Below, piece by piece: positions 25,388-32,047 of a stretch of 64,000 bases of DNA. The position numbers and the translations under genes were made by a program. Below the pieces are notes generated by a model. It did not search any database, had not been told where the DNA came from, and worked only from the letters and a program-made list of their open reading frames with translations. The stretch covers positions 12,078 through 76,077 of the forward strand of contig JBBSBL010000006.1 in NCBI GenBank assembly GCA_038251325.1. The letters are read 5' to 3'. This DNA is from JBBSBL01 sp038251325 (GTDB taxonomy: Bacteria > Actinomycetota > Thermoleophilia > Solirubrobacterales > Solirubrobacteraceae). Position 1 is the stretch's first letter. Each line of letters begins with the position of its first letter.

Positions 25388-26074
25388 ATGAAGCGAACCG
25401 GAATCGCCCTCCTCGCCGTGCCCGCACTCGCCCTGACCGCCGCCGCGCCCGCCTCGGCGCGGGTCATCGACCTGGGTCAGGACCCGGCCGTGCCGGTCCC
25501 GAGCTGCATCAACACCTCGTCGGACACCAACTGCCGCGCGATCACCAAGACGACCGCGTATCCGGTCCGCACTGGCCAGACCAAGGCGCCGATGACGGTG
25601 CCTGCCGACGGCCGCATCGTCGCCCTCACGCTCCGCGTCGGAAAGCCGACCCGCAAGCAGAACTTGTTCTTCAAGCAGACCTACGGCGGAACCGCGCGGA
25701 TCCGGCTGACCACGGTGCGCTTCGGCAAGAGGCTGGCGGCGAGGGTCACCCACCAGAGCTCGGAGATCCGCCTCGAGCCCTACTTCGGCAAGACGGTCCA
25801 GATCCCGCTCGGCAAGACGCTCGCCGTGAAGAAGGGCGACGGAGTCGGCATCACGACCGACACCTTCGCCCCGGTGCTCACGGTCAACGCCGGCATGGAC
25901 AACACGTGGCGGACGAGTCGCGCCCGTGGCTCGTGCGAGCTCTTCAACGTCGAGACCGCGCTGCTGGGCGTCGGGACGAGCGGGGCGTTCAGCTGCTTCT
26001 ACACCAACGAGCGTCCCACCTATTCCGCGACGCTCGTCACGTTGCCCACGCCGCCTCCGGTCACGAAGCCGTAG
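25388..26074 (+). CDS. Secreted protein of unknown function
   Basis: A 228-residue protein with a clear signal peptide (MKRTGIALLAVPALALTAAAPASA, about residues 1-24). The mature part is beta-rich, with four Cys (CINTSSDTNC near residue 40; C in GSCELF and FSCFY) that could form two disulphides. I recognise no domain. ATG at 25388; the only -10 candidate is TTCAAT seven bases upstream, weak but at the spacing seen for leaderless genes here. Divergent from the ABC exporter. Confidence 0.75.
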   Translation: MKRTGIALLAVPALALTAAAPASARVIDLGQDPAVPVPSCINTSSDTNCRAITKTTAYPVRTGQTKAPMTVPADGRIVALTLRVGKPTRKQNLFFKQTYGGTARIRLTTVRFGKRLAARVTHQSSEIRLEPYFGKTVQIPLGKTLAVKKGDGVGITTDTFAPVLTVNAGMDNTWRTSRARGSCELFNVETALLGVGTSGAFSCFYTNERPTYSATLVTLPTPPPVTKP

Positions 26075-26113
26075 CCGGGAAGCGGCGCTGAGCCGGCTGG
26101 TACCTCGGCGCGG

Positions 26114-26539
26114 CTAACCGGTCGGCGCGGCCCCGCCGCCGGAGCTTCCGCCGCCGCCGCCGGTCCCGCCGCCGGTCCCGGCTCCACCGCCCCCGCCGCC
26201 GCCGGTTCCGCCGCCGCCCGTGCCGCCGCCGCCGGTGCCGGGGGCGCCGCCGCCGCCGGTGTTCGGCGCCGCGCCGCCGCCGGAGTCGGTGCTCCCGCCC
26301 GAGCCGGAGCCGCCCCCGGTCCCGCCGCCGGAACCGGTGGTCGAGGGCGTCGTGGTCGTGGTGCTCGGGGTCGTGGCCGGCGCCGCGGTCGTGTCGGAGG
26401 GCACGGTGAGGTCGGGCGTCGTCACGTTTCCAGATGACGAGCCGCCGCCGCCGCACGAGCCGAGCAGCAGGGCGAGCACGAGCACCCCGGCGAGGGCCGC
26501 GAGCGCGAGGAGGGTGGTCCGGCGAGTGGTGGGGGACAC
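26114..26539 (-). CDS. Gly-rich low-complexity lipoprotein
   Basis: A 141-residue protein with a lipoprotein signal (LVLALLLGSC, lipid-anchored Cys29), a Thr/Pro/Ser stretch (about 38-62), and then about 75 residues that are almost only Gly with Ser, Thr, Ala and Pro. It would form a flexible surface filament. I know no function. GTG at 26539 follows GATACT (26552-26547) by seven bases, a -10 that overlaps the preceding gene's stop. Repetitive sequence makes exact length prone to assembly error. Confidence 0.65.
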   Translation of the reverse strand: MSPTTRRTTLLALAALAGVLVLALLLGSCGGGGSSSGNVTTPDLTVPSDTTAAPATTPSTTTTTPSTTGSGGGTGGGSGSGGSTDSGGGAAPNTGGGGAPGTGGGGTGGGGTGGGGGGGAGTGGGTGGGGGSSGGGAAPTG

Positions 26540-26550
26540 GCCGTGGAGTA

Positions 26551-26820
26551 TCAGGCGTCGAGCGGCGCCATGCGACGGCGGCAGTGCGGGCAGTCGTTGA
26601 GGTCCTTCTGGGCGAGCTGCTCGCACCAGTTGCAGAACCGCAGGTTCTCCACCGCCCACGGGAGCTTCGAGGACGATGGGGCGAGGGGGAGGAGCTCCCC
26701 GACGACCTCCATCTCCTCGCCGCTCTCCCGGTCGACGTAGACCTGCTCGGCCTCGGCCTCGAGCACGATCTCCCGGCCGTTGGACGGGTCGCGGAGCCGG
26801 TAGCGCTGGCCGTCGGTCAC
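26551..26820 (-). CDS. Small zinc-ribbon protein
   Basis: An 89-residue soluble protein. The first part is a beta-rich region (YRLRDPSNGREIVLEAEAEQ), and the end holds a four-Cys zinc knuckle (FCNWCEQ and CPHCRRR, about residues 63-81). I do not recognise the family; DNA, RNA or protein binding is possible. GTG at 26820 follows TAGGAT (26834-26829) by eight bases. Divergent from a glycosyltransferase. Confidence 0.7.
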   Translation of the reverse strand: MTDGQRYRLRDPSNGREIVLEAEAEQVYVDRESGEEMEVVGELLPLAPSSSKLPWAVENLRFCNWCEQLAQKDLNDCPHCRRRMAPLDA

Positions 26821-26863
26821 GGCGGCGGATCCTACCAGCGGCCCGGGCGCCCGATCCCGCCGG

Positions 26864-26869
26864 TAGCGT
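26864..26869 (+). promoter_or_regulatory. -10 element of the glycosyltransferase gene
   Basis: TAGCGT, ending ten bases before the GTG at 26880. It faces the TAGGAT (26834-26829) of the zinc-ribbon gene, another short divergent pair. Confidence 0.5.
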
Positions 26870-26879
26870 GGCGCCGAGC

Positions 26880-28454
26880 GTGCGGATCCTCATCTTCCAC
26901 GGCTACCTGCTCCGCGGCACGGGGTCCAACGTCTACAACGCGAATCTCGCCCGGGCGCTGGTGGGCCTCGGGCACGAGGTCCACCTCTTCTGCCAGGACC
27001 GCGCCGCCGCGGAGCTCGAGTTCGTCGACGCGACCGGCGACTGGGACGCGGGCACGCTCCGCCTCGCCGTCGCGCGCGAGCCGGCGCGCTGCACGACCTA
27101 CCGCCCGAATCTCGGCGGCCTGCTCCCCGTCTACGTCGCCGACCGCTACGAGGGCATCGAGGCCCGGCCGTTCACGACGCTCGACGACGGCGAGCTCGAC
27201 CGCTACCTCGCCGCGAACGTCGCCGCGGTCGCCGAGGTCGCGACCCGCGTGCGGCCCGACGTCGCGCTGGCCAACCACATGGCCATGGGCCCGGCGATCC
27301 TCGCCCGCGCCCTGGGCCCCGAGACGCCCTACGCGGTGAAGATCCACGGCAGCGCGATGGAGTACACCGTCGCGCCGGAGCCCGAGCGCTTCCGGCCCTA
27401 CGCCCGCGAGGGCCTGGCACCGGCGCGGACGGTGCTCGTCGGCTCGCGCCACATCGCCGAGCGGCTGTGGGCGACGATGGAGGATCCCGAGCTCCCGGCG
27501 CGCACGCGGCTCGGGCCGCCGGGCGTCGACGTCGAGCGCTTCGGCCCGCGCGAGGCGCCCGCCGCCCGGGCCGGCGTCACCGCCCTCGCCGCGCGGCTGG
27601 CGGCCACGCGCGAGGCGCACCCGCCCGACTCGGCCTTCGCCCGCGACCTGCCGGCGATCGCCGCCGCGCTGGGCGAGGTCGCGGCGGGGGAGGGACCGGT
27701 GGTCGCCTACGTCGGCAAGCTCATCGTCGCCAAGGGCGTCGACCTGCTCGCCGCCGCATGGCCGCTCGTCCTCGCCGCGGTGCCGGACGCCCGCCTCGTC
27801 GTCGTCGGCTTCGGCGCCTATCGCGAGGGGTTCGAGGACCTGCTCGCCGCGCTCGCCGCCGGCGACCTCGACGCCGTACGCGCCATGGCGCTGGACGGCC
27901 GCGCCGCCGAGGGCGGCCCGCGCGCCCCGCTGACCCACCTGCTCGCCTTCCTCGACGGCCTGGAAGGTGACCGCCGCGGCCGCTACCTCGCCGCGGCGGC
28001 GACGCTTCCCGATCACGCCACCGTCGTCGGCCGCCTCGAGCACGACGAGCTCGCGGATCTGCTCCCGGCCTGCGCCGCGCAGGTCGTGCCGAGCACCTTC
28101 CCCGAGGCGTTCGGGATGGTCGCCGCCGAGGCGGCCGCGTGCGGCGTGCTCCCGACCGTCGCCGACCACTCGGGCCTGGCCGAGGTCGCCGCCGCCCTGG
28201 CCGCCGAGCTCCCGCCACCGGCCCGGCCCTGGCTCACGGTCCCGCTCGGTCCCGGGGTCGTCCCGGACCTCGCGGAGCGACTCGTGGCCTGGCTCGCCGC
28301 GCCCGATGAGCTGCGTGCGCGGACCCGTGCCGCGCTCGTCGCCACCGCCCGCGCCCGCTTCTCCTGGGAGGGCGTCGCGCGCGGCGTCGTGGCGGCCGCG
28401 AACGGCGAGCTCGACGGCCTCCCGAAACCCGGCCCGCCGCCCTCCGCCAAGTGA
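26880..28454 (+). CDS. GT4-family glycosyltransferase
   Basis: A 524-residue GT-B fold enzyme. The N-terminal acceptor domain opens RILIFHGYLLRGTGSNVYN; the C-terminal donor domain begins near GPVVAYVGKLIVAKGVDLL and has the EX7E-type motif PEAFGMVAAEAAACG that holds the nucleotide sugar. About 100 residues longer than most GT4 enzymes because of an insert around residues 240-345. Acceptor and product are unknown; no pathway partners adjoin. GTG at 26880 is ten bases after TAGCGT. Confidence 0.88.
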   Translation: MRILIFHGYLLRGTGSNVYNANLARALVGLGHEVHLFCQDRAAAELEFVDATGDWDAGTLRLAVAREPARCTTYRPNLGGLLPVYVADRYEGIEARPFTTLDDGELDRYLAANVAAVAEVATRVRPDVALANHMAMGPAILARALGPETPYAVKIHGSAMEYTVAPEPERFRPYAREGLAPARTVLVGSRHIAERLWATMEDPELPARTRLGPPGVDVERFGPREAPAARAGVTALAARLAATREAHPPDSAFARDLPAIAAALGEVAAGEGPVVAYVGKLIVAKGVDLLAAAWPLVLAAVPDARLVVVGFGAYREGFEDLLAALAAGDLDAVRAMALDGRAAEGGPRAPLTHLLAFLDGLEGDRRGRYLAAAATLPDHATVVGRLEHDELADLLPACAAQVVPSTFPEAFGMVAAEAAACGVLPTVADHSGLAEVAAALAAELPPPARPWLTVPLGPGVVPDLAERLVAWLAAPDELRARTRAALVATARARFSWEGVARGVVAAANGELDGLPKPGPPPSAK

Positions 28455-28490
28455 TCCCGCCGGGCGCGCACGCGGTCCACCCGCCCCGCT

Positions 28491-28496
28491 AGAGTG
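28491..28496 (+). promoter_or_regulatory. -10 element of the cytochrome-cupredoxin gene
   Basis: TAGAGT ending ten bases before the ATG at 28507, with no Shine-Dalgarno sequence: a near-leaderless message. Confidence 0.5.
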
Positions 28497-28506
28497 CCGC
28501 GCGACG

Positions 28507-29235
28507 ATGGCCCGGACGAGCAGGAGCACCGCCGCCGCAGGCGCCGCGCTCGCGGCGGCCCTCGTCCTCGCCGCGCTGGCCTCGGGCTGCGGCGACGTGA
28601 AGGACAGCGAGCCGAACCTCGTCCGCGGCAAGCAGCTCTTCACGACGAAGTGCGGCTCCTGCCACGTGCTCGATCGGGCCGGCACGAAGGGGGCCGTCGG
28701 ACCCAACCTCGACGCCGCGTTCCGCCAGTCGCTCTCCGACGGCCTGGAGCGCTCGACCGTCGAGGGCGTCCTTCACAAGCAGATCCTCTATCCCGACCGC
28801 GACGGGGTGATGCCCGCAAAGCTCGTCGACGGCCAGGACGCGAAGGACGTCGCCGCCTACGTGGCCTACGCGGTCGACCGCGGGGGGAAGGACACCGGGA
28901 TCCTGGCCAACGCGGTCGCCGGGGTCCAGAAGAAGACCGCGGTCGCCAGCGGCGGCAAGCTCGAGATCCCGACCGACCCCAACGGCCAGCTCGCCTACCT
29001 CGTCTCGGCGGCCACCGCCCCCGCCGGGCAGCTGACCATCAACTCCAAGAACGCCTCGAGCACCCCGCACAACATCGCCATCTCCGGCCCGGGCGCCAAC
29101 GCCGCCGGCAAGGTCATCGCCAACGGCGCCACCTCCACGGTCAGCGTGACGGTCAAGCCCGGCGCCTACCAGTTCTTCTGCACGGTCCCCGGCCACCGCC
29201 AGGCCGGGATGCAGGGCACGATCACGGTGAAGTAG
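28507..29235 (+). CDS. Cytochrome c-cupredoxin fusion lipoprotein
   Basis: A 242-residue exported electron carrier. A lipoprotein signal ends in LASGC; a cytochrome c domain follows with haem motif CGSCH (residues 49-53) and a likely Met ligand in GVMPAKL (Met102). The C-terminal ~95 residues are a cupredoxin: His in STPHNIAI and the copper loop FFCTVPGHRQAGM (Cys, His, Met) near the end. Two redox centres in one lipid-anchored chain suit delivery of electrons to the oxidases encoded just downstream, which is inference from position. ATG at 28507 follows TAGAGT by ten bases. Confidence 0.88.
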   Translation: MARTSRSTAAAGAALAAALVLAALASGCGDVKDSEPNLVRGKQLFTTKCGSCHVLDRAGTKGAVGPNLDAAFRQSLSDGLERSTVEGVLHKQILYPDRDGVMPAKLVDGQDAKDVAAYVAYAVDRGGKDTGILANAVAGVQKKTAVASGGKLEIPTDPNGQLAYLVSAATAPAGQLTINSKNASSTPHNIAISGPGANAAGKVIANGATSTVSVTVKPGAYQFFCTVPGHRQAGMQGTITVK

Positions 29236-29304
29236 GCCGCAGAGCCGAGCCGCAACGGGCGGTCTGCCAACACCGCCGACCGACACCAGCCCCGCCAGGA
29301 CTGC

Positions 29305-29330
29305 GCCGCAGGGCCGAAGGCCCCCGCGGC
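29305..29330 (+). terminator. Hairpin downstream of the cytochrome-cupredoxin gene
   Basis: GCCGC-A-GGGCC, loop GAA, GGCCC-CC-GCGGC: a bulged 10-bp stem starting about 70 bases after the stop codon. No T run. Probably ends the plus-strand transcript. Confidence 0.4.
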
Positions 29331-29398
29331 GGAACCCTCGCCCCGGCCCACGCCCCGACCAACCCGGCAAGCCCGCCAACCCGCGAGGCGGAGACCGG

Positions 29399-29493
29399 CG
29401 CGGCCGGTCGCCTCGGAACAAGGGCGACCGGCCGCGGCGGGCTGCCGCCAACGCGGCGAGCCCGGCACGACGCCGAAGCAGCCCGCCGCGGCC
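29399..29493. repeat. Two overlapping long perfect inverted repeats
   Basis: Arm 29399-29412 pairs perfectly (14 bp) with 29423-29436 around a 10-nt loop. Arm 29430-29445 pairs perfectly (16 bp) with 29478-29493 around 32 nt. The arms overlap at 29430-29436, so the two stems cannot form together in one molecule. They lie in the 281-bp gene-free gap between the convergent cytochrome gene and ctaG. They may be a bidirectional terminator or a structured element. Confidence 0.6.
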
Positions 29494-29516
29494 GCCCGCG
29501 GAGCCCGACGCGGCGC

Positions 29517-30347
29517 CTACGCCCCCGCCGACACCGCGGGGGGAGAGACATCGTGCGGACGCCCCGCATCCTCGTCCGCGGCCGCCGACGCCTTCCAGAA
29601 CAGGAACGCGAACGCCCCCATGATGATGAGCACGTCGACGCTCATCATCAGGCCGGCCCCGATCTGCTGGTCGGCGAGCGGCGCGAGCCCGTACTTCCGC
29701 GGTCGCTCGCCGTAATAGCCGGCGTAGATCGGCGTGCGGGTCATGACGATCGCCATGCCCATCATGAGGTTCGCCATCCGCGCCGCGAAGACGTAGCCGA
29801 TCTTCCACAGGTCCGCGGGCAGGCGCATGTGCTGGGGCTCGAGCACGACCCACCAGAGGAGCAGGTTGACCGCGAGGAACGACTCGTGCTGGAGCACGTG
29901 GACGGCCGGGTCGCGCGCCGCGGCCTCGAAGCTCGGCGCGAGATGCCAGCCGTAGAGCACGAGCACGTAGAGGATGAAGGCGGGGATCGGCCGCCGGATG
30001 CGGCGGAACGCGGCCCGCAGGCCGTGACGGCGGGCGAGGAAGACGAGCACCGGCCGGGGGAGGTAGAAGAGCAGGACCGGCGAGCGCAGCCCGGCCACGA
30101 GGAAGGGCGCCGCGAGGTCGCCGATCAGCAGGTGCTCGGCCATGTGGAGGGACAGCAGGTCCTCTGCGTAGGCGGCGACCGGCGAGGTGAAGCCGATCAG
30201 CAGCAGCGACCAGCCGAGCCACCAGCACGCCTGCCGCCCGCCGGGGACCCGGTACCCGCGCCGGGCAAGGATCCGCACCGCGCGCACGTACAGACCGGCG
30301 CCGAGGGCGAGCAGCACGAGCACGATCGGGTCCAGGGCGAGCCGCAT
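29517..30347 (-). CDS. ctaG: Cytochrome c oxidase assembly factor CtaG (caa3 type)
   Basis: A 276-residue membrane protein with about seven helices, of the actinobacterial/Bacillus caa3-CtaG family needed for making active caa3 oxidase (not the CtaG/Cox11 copper chaperone). Conserved features: SLHMAEHLLIGDLAAPFLV with two His, FILYVLVLYGWHLAPSF, HVLQHESFLAVNLLLWW, and an end helix with MSVDVLIIMGAFAFLFW. The cytoplasmic tail is Ala/Pro-rich. It is the last gene of the A2 oxidase cluster, 22 bases after a small membrane-protein gene. Confidence 0.92.
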   Translation of the reverse strand: MRLALDPIVLVLLALGAGLYVRAVRILARRGYRVPGGRQACWWLGWSLLLIGFTSPVAAYAEDLLSLHMAEHLLIGDLAAPFLVAGLRSPVLLFYLPRPVLVFLARRHGLRAAFRRIRRPIPAFILYVLVLYGWHLAPSFEAAARDPAVHVLQHESFLAVNLLLWWVVLEPQHMRLPADLWKIGYVFAARMANLMMGMAIVMTRTPIYAGYYGERPRKYGLAPLADQQIGAGLMMSVDVLIIMGAFAFLFWKASAAADEDAGRPHDVSPPAVSAGA

Positions 30348-30369
30348 CGGCCCTCAATGGTGACGGGTC

Positions 30370-30480
30370 TCAGAAGGCCGCGCGCGCCACCAGCACGACG
30401 GCCACCACAGCGAAGGCCACCACCACGACGTAGATGAGGAGGCGGAAGGCCTCCGCTTCGGAGCGCAGCGGGTTCAGCAC
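30370..30480 (-). CDS. Single-helix small protein of the oxidase cluster
   Basis: A 36-residue frame starting at GTG 30480: a polar head (VLNPLRSEAEAFRLL) and one hydrophobic helix (about residues 14-33). Its place between ctaE and ctaG and the head-plus-helix layout fit a small accessory subunit of the terminal oxidase. No ribosome site is evident and the family is unknown; the frame is open further upstream but contains no better start. The same length and layout recur in the A1 cluster (36170-36280). Confidence 0.5.
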   Translation of the reverse strand: MLNPLRSEAEAFRLLIYVVVVAFAVVAVVLVARAAF

Positions 30481-30527
30481 CGCGTCCGCCGCGCTGGGGC
30501 GCGCGAGGCCGCCGCGGCGCCCGCCAT

Positions 30528-31139
30528 CTACAGGAGGTAGACGGTCGTGAAGACGATGACCCACATCACGTCGACGAAGTGCCAGTAGATGCCCGGCACC
30601 TCGACGCCCAGGTGCTGCTCCGGCGTGAAGTGGCCGCGGAAGGCCCGCAGCGTCGCGAAGAGCAGCAGCGTGAGCCCGATGAAGACGTGGGCGCCGTGCA
30701 GGCCGGTCAGCCCGTAGAAGACCGACGCCTGGGCGCTCGTGGCCGGCGCGACGCCGAGATGGACGTACTCGTTGATCTGGACGGTGAGGAACGTCGCGCC
30801 GAGCAGGAAGGTGGTGAGCAGGCCGGCCTTGAGCGCCCAGCGGTTGCCCTGCTTGGCCGCTGTCAGCGCCCAGTGCATGGTCAGCGAGGAGGAGAGCAGC
30901 ACGGCGGTGTTGAAGCCGGCGATGAGCTTGGGGAGCTCGGTGCCCGCGGCCGGCCACGGGTTGTCGTTCACGATCCGGATGAAGAAGTAGGCCGTGAAGA
31001 ACGCTCCGAAGAGCATGATCTCGCTGATGATGAAGAGCAGCATCCCGAGGACCTGCGGGTCCACGCGCGAGGAGCGGTTCGCCGGCGGTGGACCGTGGTG
31101 GTCGTGCGCGTCGGCGTGGGTGATCGAGGCGGCTTCCAT
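30528..31139 (-). CDS. ctaE: Cytochrome c oxidase subunit III
   Basis: A 203-residue five-helix subunit III of the short actinobacterial type. Helices include LGMLLFIISEIMLFGAFFTA, STAVLLSS-like AGFNTAVLLSSSLTMHWAL and GLTGLHGAHVFIGLTLLL; the C-terminus WHFVDVMWVIVFTTVYL is the family end. Glu in ISEIMLFG is conserved. The His-rich head (HADAHDHHGPP) is cytoplasmic. It is the only subunit III in the window, so it may serve both oxidases. 32 bases after the Usp-like gene. Confidence 0.95.
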   Translation of the reverse strand: MEAASITHADAHDHHGPPPANRSSRVDPQVLGMLLFIISEIMLFGAFFTAYFFIRIVNDNPWPAAGTELPKLIAGFNTAVLLSSSLTMHWALTAAKQGNRWALKAGLLTTFLLGATFLTVQINEYVHLGVAPATSAQASVFYGLTGLHGAHVFIGLTLLLFATLRAFRGHFTPEQHLGVEVPGIYWHFVDVMWVIVFTTVYLL

Positions 31140-31171
31140 CGGGCTCCTGGGTCAGCGGCTCACGGGTCGTC

Positions 31172-32011
31172 TCACGCGGTGGCCTGCGGCGCCTGGGCGC
31201 CCTGGGGGTCGACGACGACGTGCTCCACGGTCTTCGACGTCGCGCCGCGGACACGTTCGATGAGGTGGCCGCGCAGCCACCCCGAGCGCTCGGCGGGGAG
31301 GGTCGAGATCACGATCTCGTCCACCTGGTAGAACTGGAGCGCGTTCATCACCGCGGTGAACGGGTCGGGGTCGCCGATCCCGCCGGTGACGTCGAGGCCC
31401 TCGTCGCGCATGCGCTCGAGCATCGCCGCCAGGCGTCCGCGGGCCTCGTCGGCGTGGTGGCCGCCGCCGCCGGCCTGGGGGACGACGACCACGAACTGGT
31501 GACGCTTCTCGGCGGCCTTGCCCTTGAGCAGGCCGAAGAGCGGCTCGCCGGTGACCGTCTGGTTCGCCACCACGAGCGTGCGGGTGACGCCCTCGCGGTC
31601 GGCGTCGAGGTCGACGACGACGTGCTCGACCGGCAGGCCCGTCTCGTGCTCGACGCGCTCCACGAGGTCGCGGCGCAGCCACCCGGAGCGGGTCTCGGGG
31701 TGGGTGGAGATGATGATCTCGTCGACGCCGAACTCCCGCACCGCGTCGGCCACCGCCGAGAAGGGATCGGGGTCCATGAGCTCGCCCGTCGCCTCGACGC
31801 CTACCTCGCGCAGCCGGTCGATGAGGTGGTCGACGCGGTGCTGGGCGGCGTCGCGCGCGGCGTCGCTGTAGATCACCAGGCCGGACTTCGGGCGCCCCTG
31901 GGGCGCGATGACGACGAACTCGGCGTCGCCCTTCGGCGCGCGCGCCCTGACGGCGTCGACGAGCCGACGCCCGCCGAGCGTCTCGTTGGCGACCACCAGC
32001 ACCTTGGCCAT
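31172..32011 (-). CDS. Tandem universal-stress-like (Usp) protein in the oxidase operon
   Basis: A 279-residue soluble protein made of two copies of one alpha/beta domain: residues about 2-138 and 142-272. Each copy has a VLVVAN/TLVVAN first strand, a DPDPFSAV or DPDPFTAV motif, VDEIIIST or VDEIVIST, and SGWLRRDLVERV or SGWLRGHLIERV, then VEHVVVD. The ATP-binding GX2GX9G(S/T) motif of typical UspA is not clear. It lies between ctaD and ctaE with gaps of 36 and 32 bases, so it is co-transcribed with oxidase subunits; its role there is unknown. Confidence 0.8.
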   Translation of the reverse strand: MAKVLVVANETLGGRRLVDAVRARAPKGDAEFVVIAPQGRPKSGLVIYSDAARDAAQHRVDHLIDRLREVGVEATGELMDPDPFSAVADAVREFGVDEIIISTHPETRSGWLRRDLVERVEHETGLPVEHVVVDLDADREGVTRTLVVANQTVTGEPLFGLLKGKAAEKRHQFVVVVPQAGGGGHHADEARGRLAAMLERMRDEGLDVTGGIGDPDPFTAVMNALQFYQVDEIVISTLPAERSGWLRGHLIERVRGATSKTVEHVVVDPQGAQAPQATA

Positions 32012-32047
32012 CTCAGCTCCCTTCCTGCGGCGCGCGCGCGGTCACGA

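Noticed and set aside
26114..26430. GCC/GGC-rich repetitive stretch considered as a CRISPR or structural repeat
   Set aside because: No regular repeat-spacer pattern; it is explained by poly-Gly codons in a lipoprotein gene with a clear signal and lipobox.
30525..30527. ATG directly after the ctaE stop as start of a small gene
   Set aside because: Its frame ends after 17 codons and does not match the membrane-helix frame that follows.
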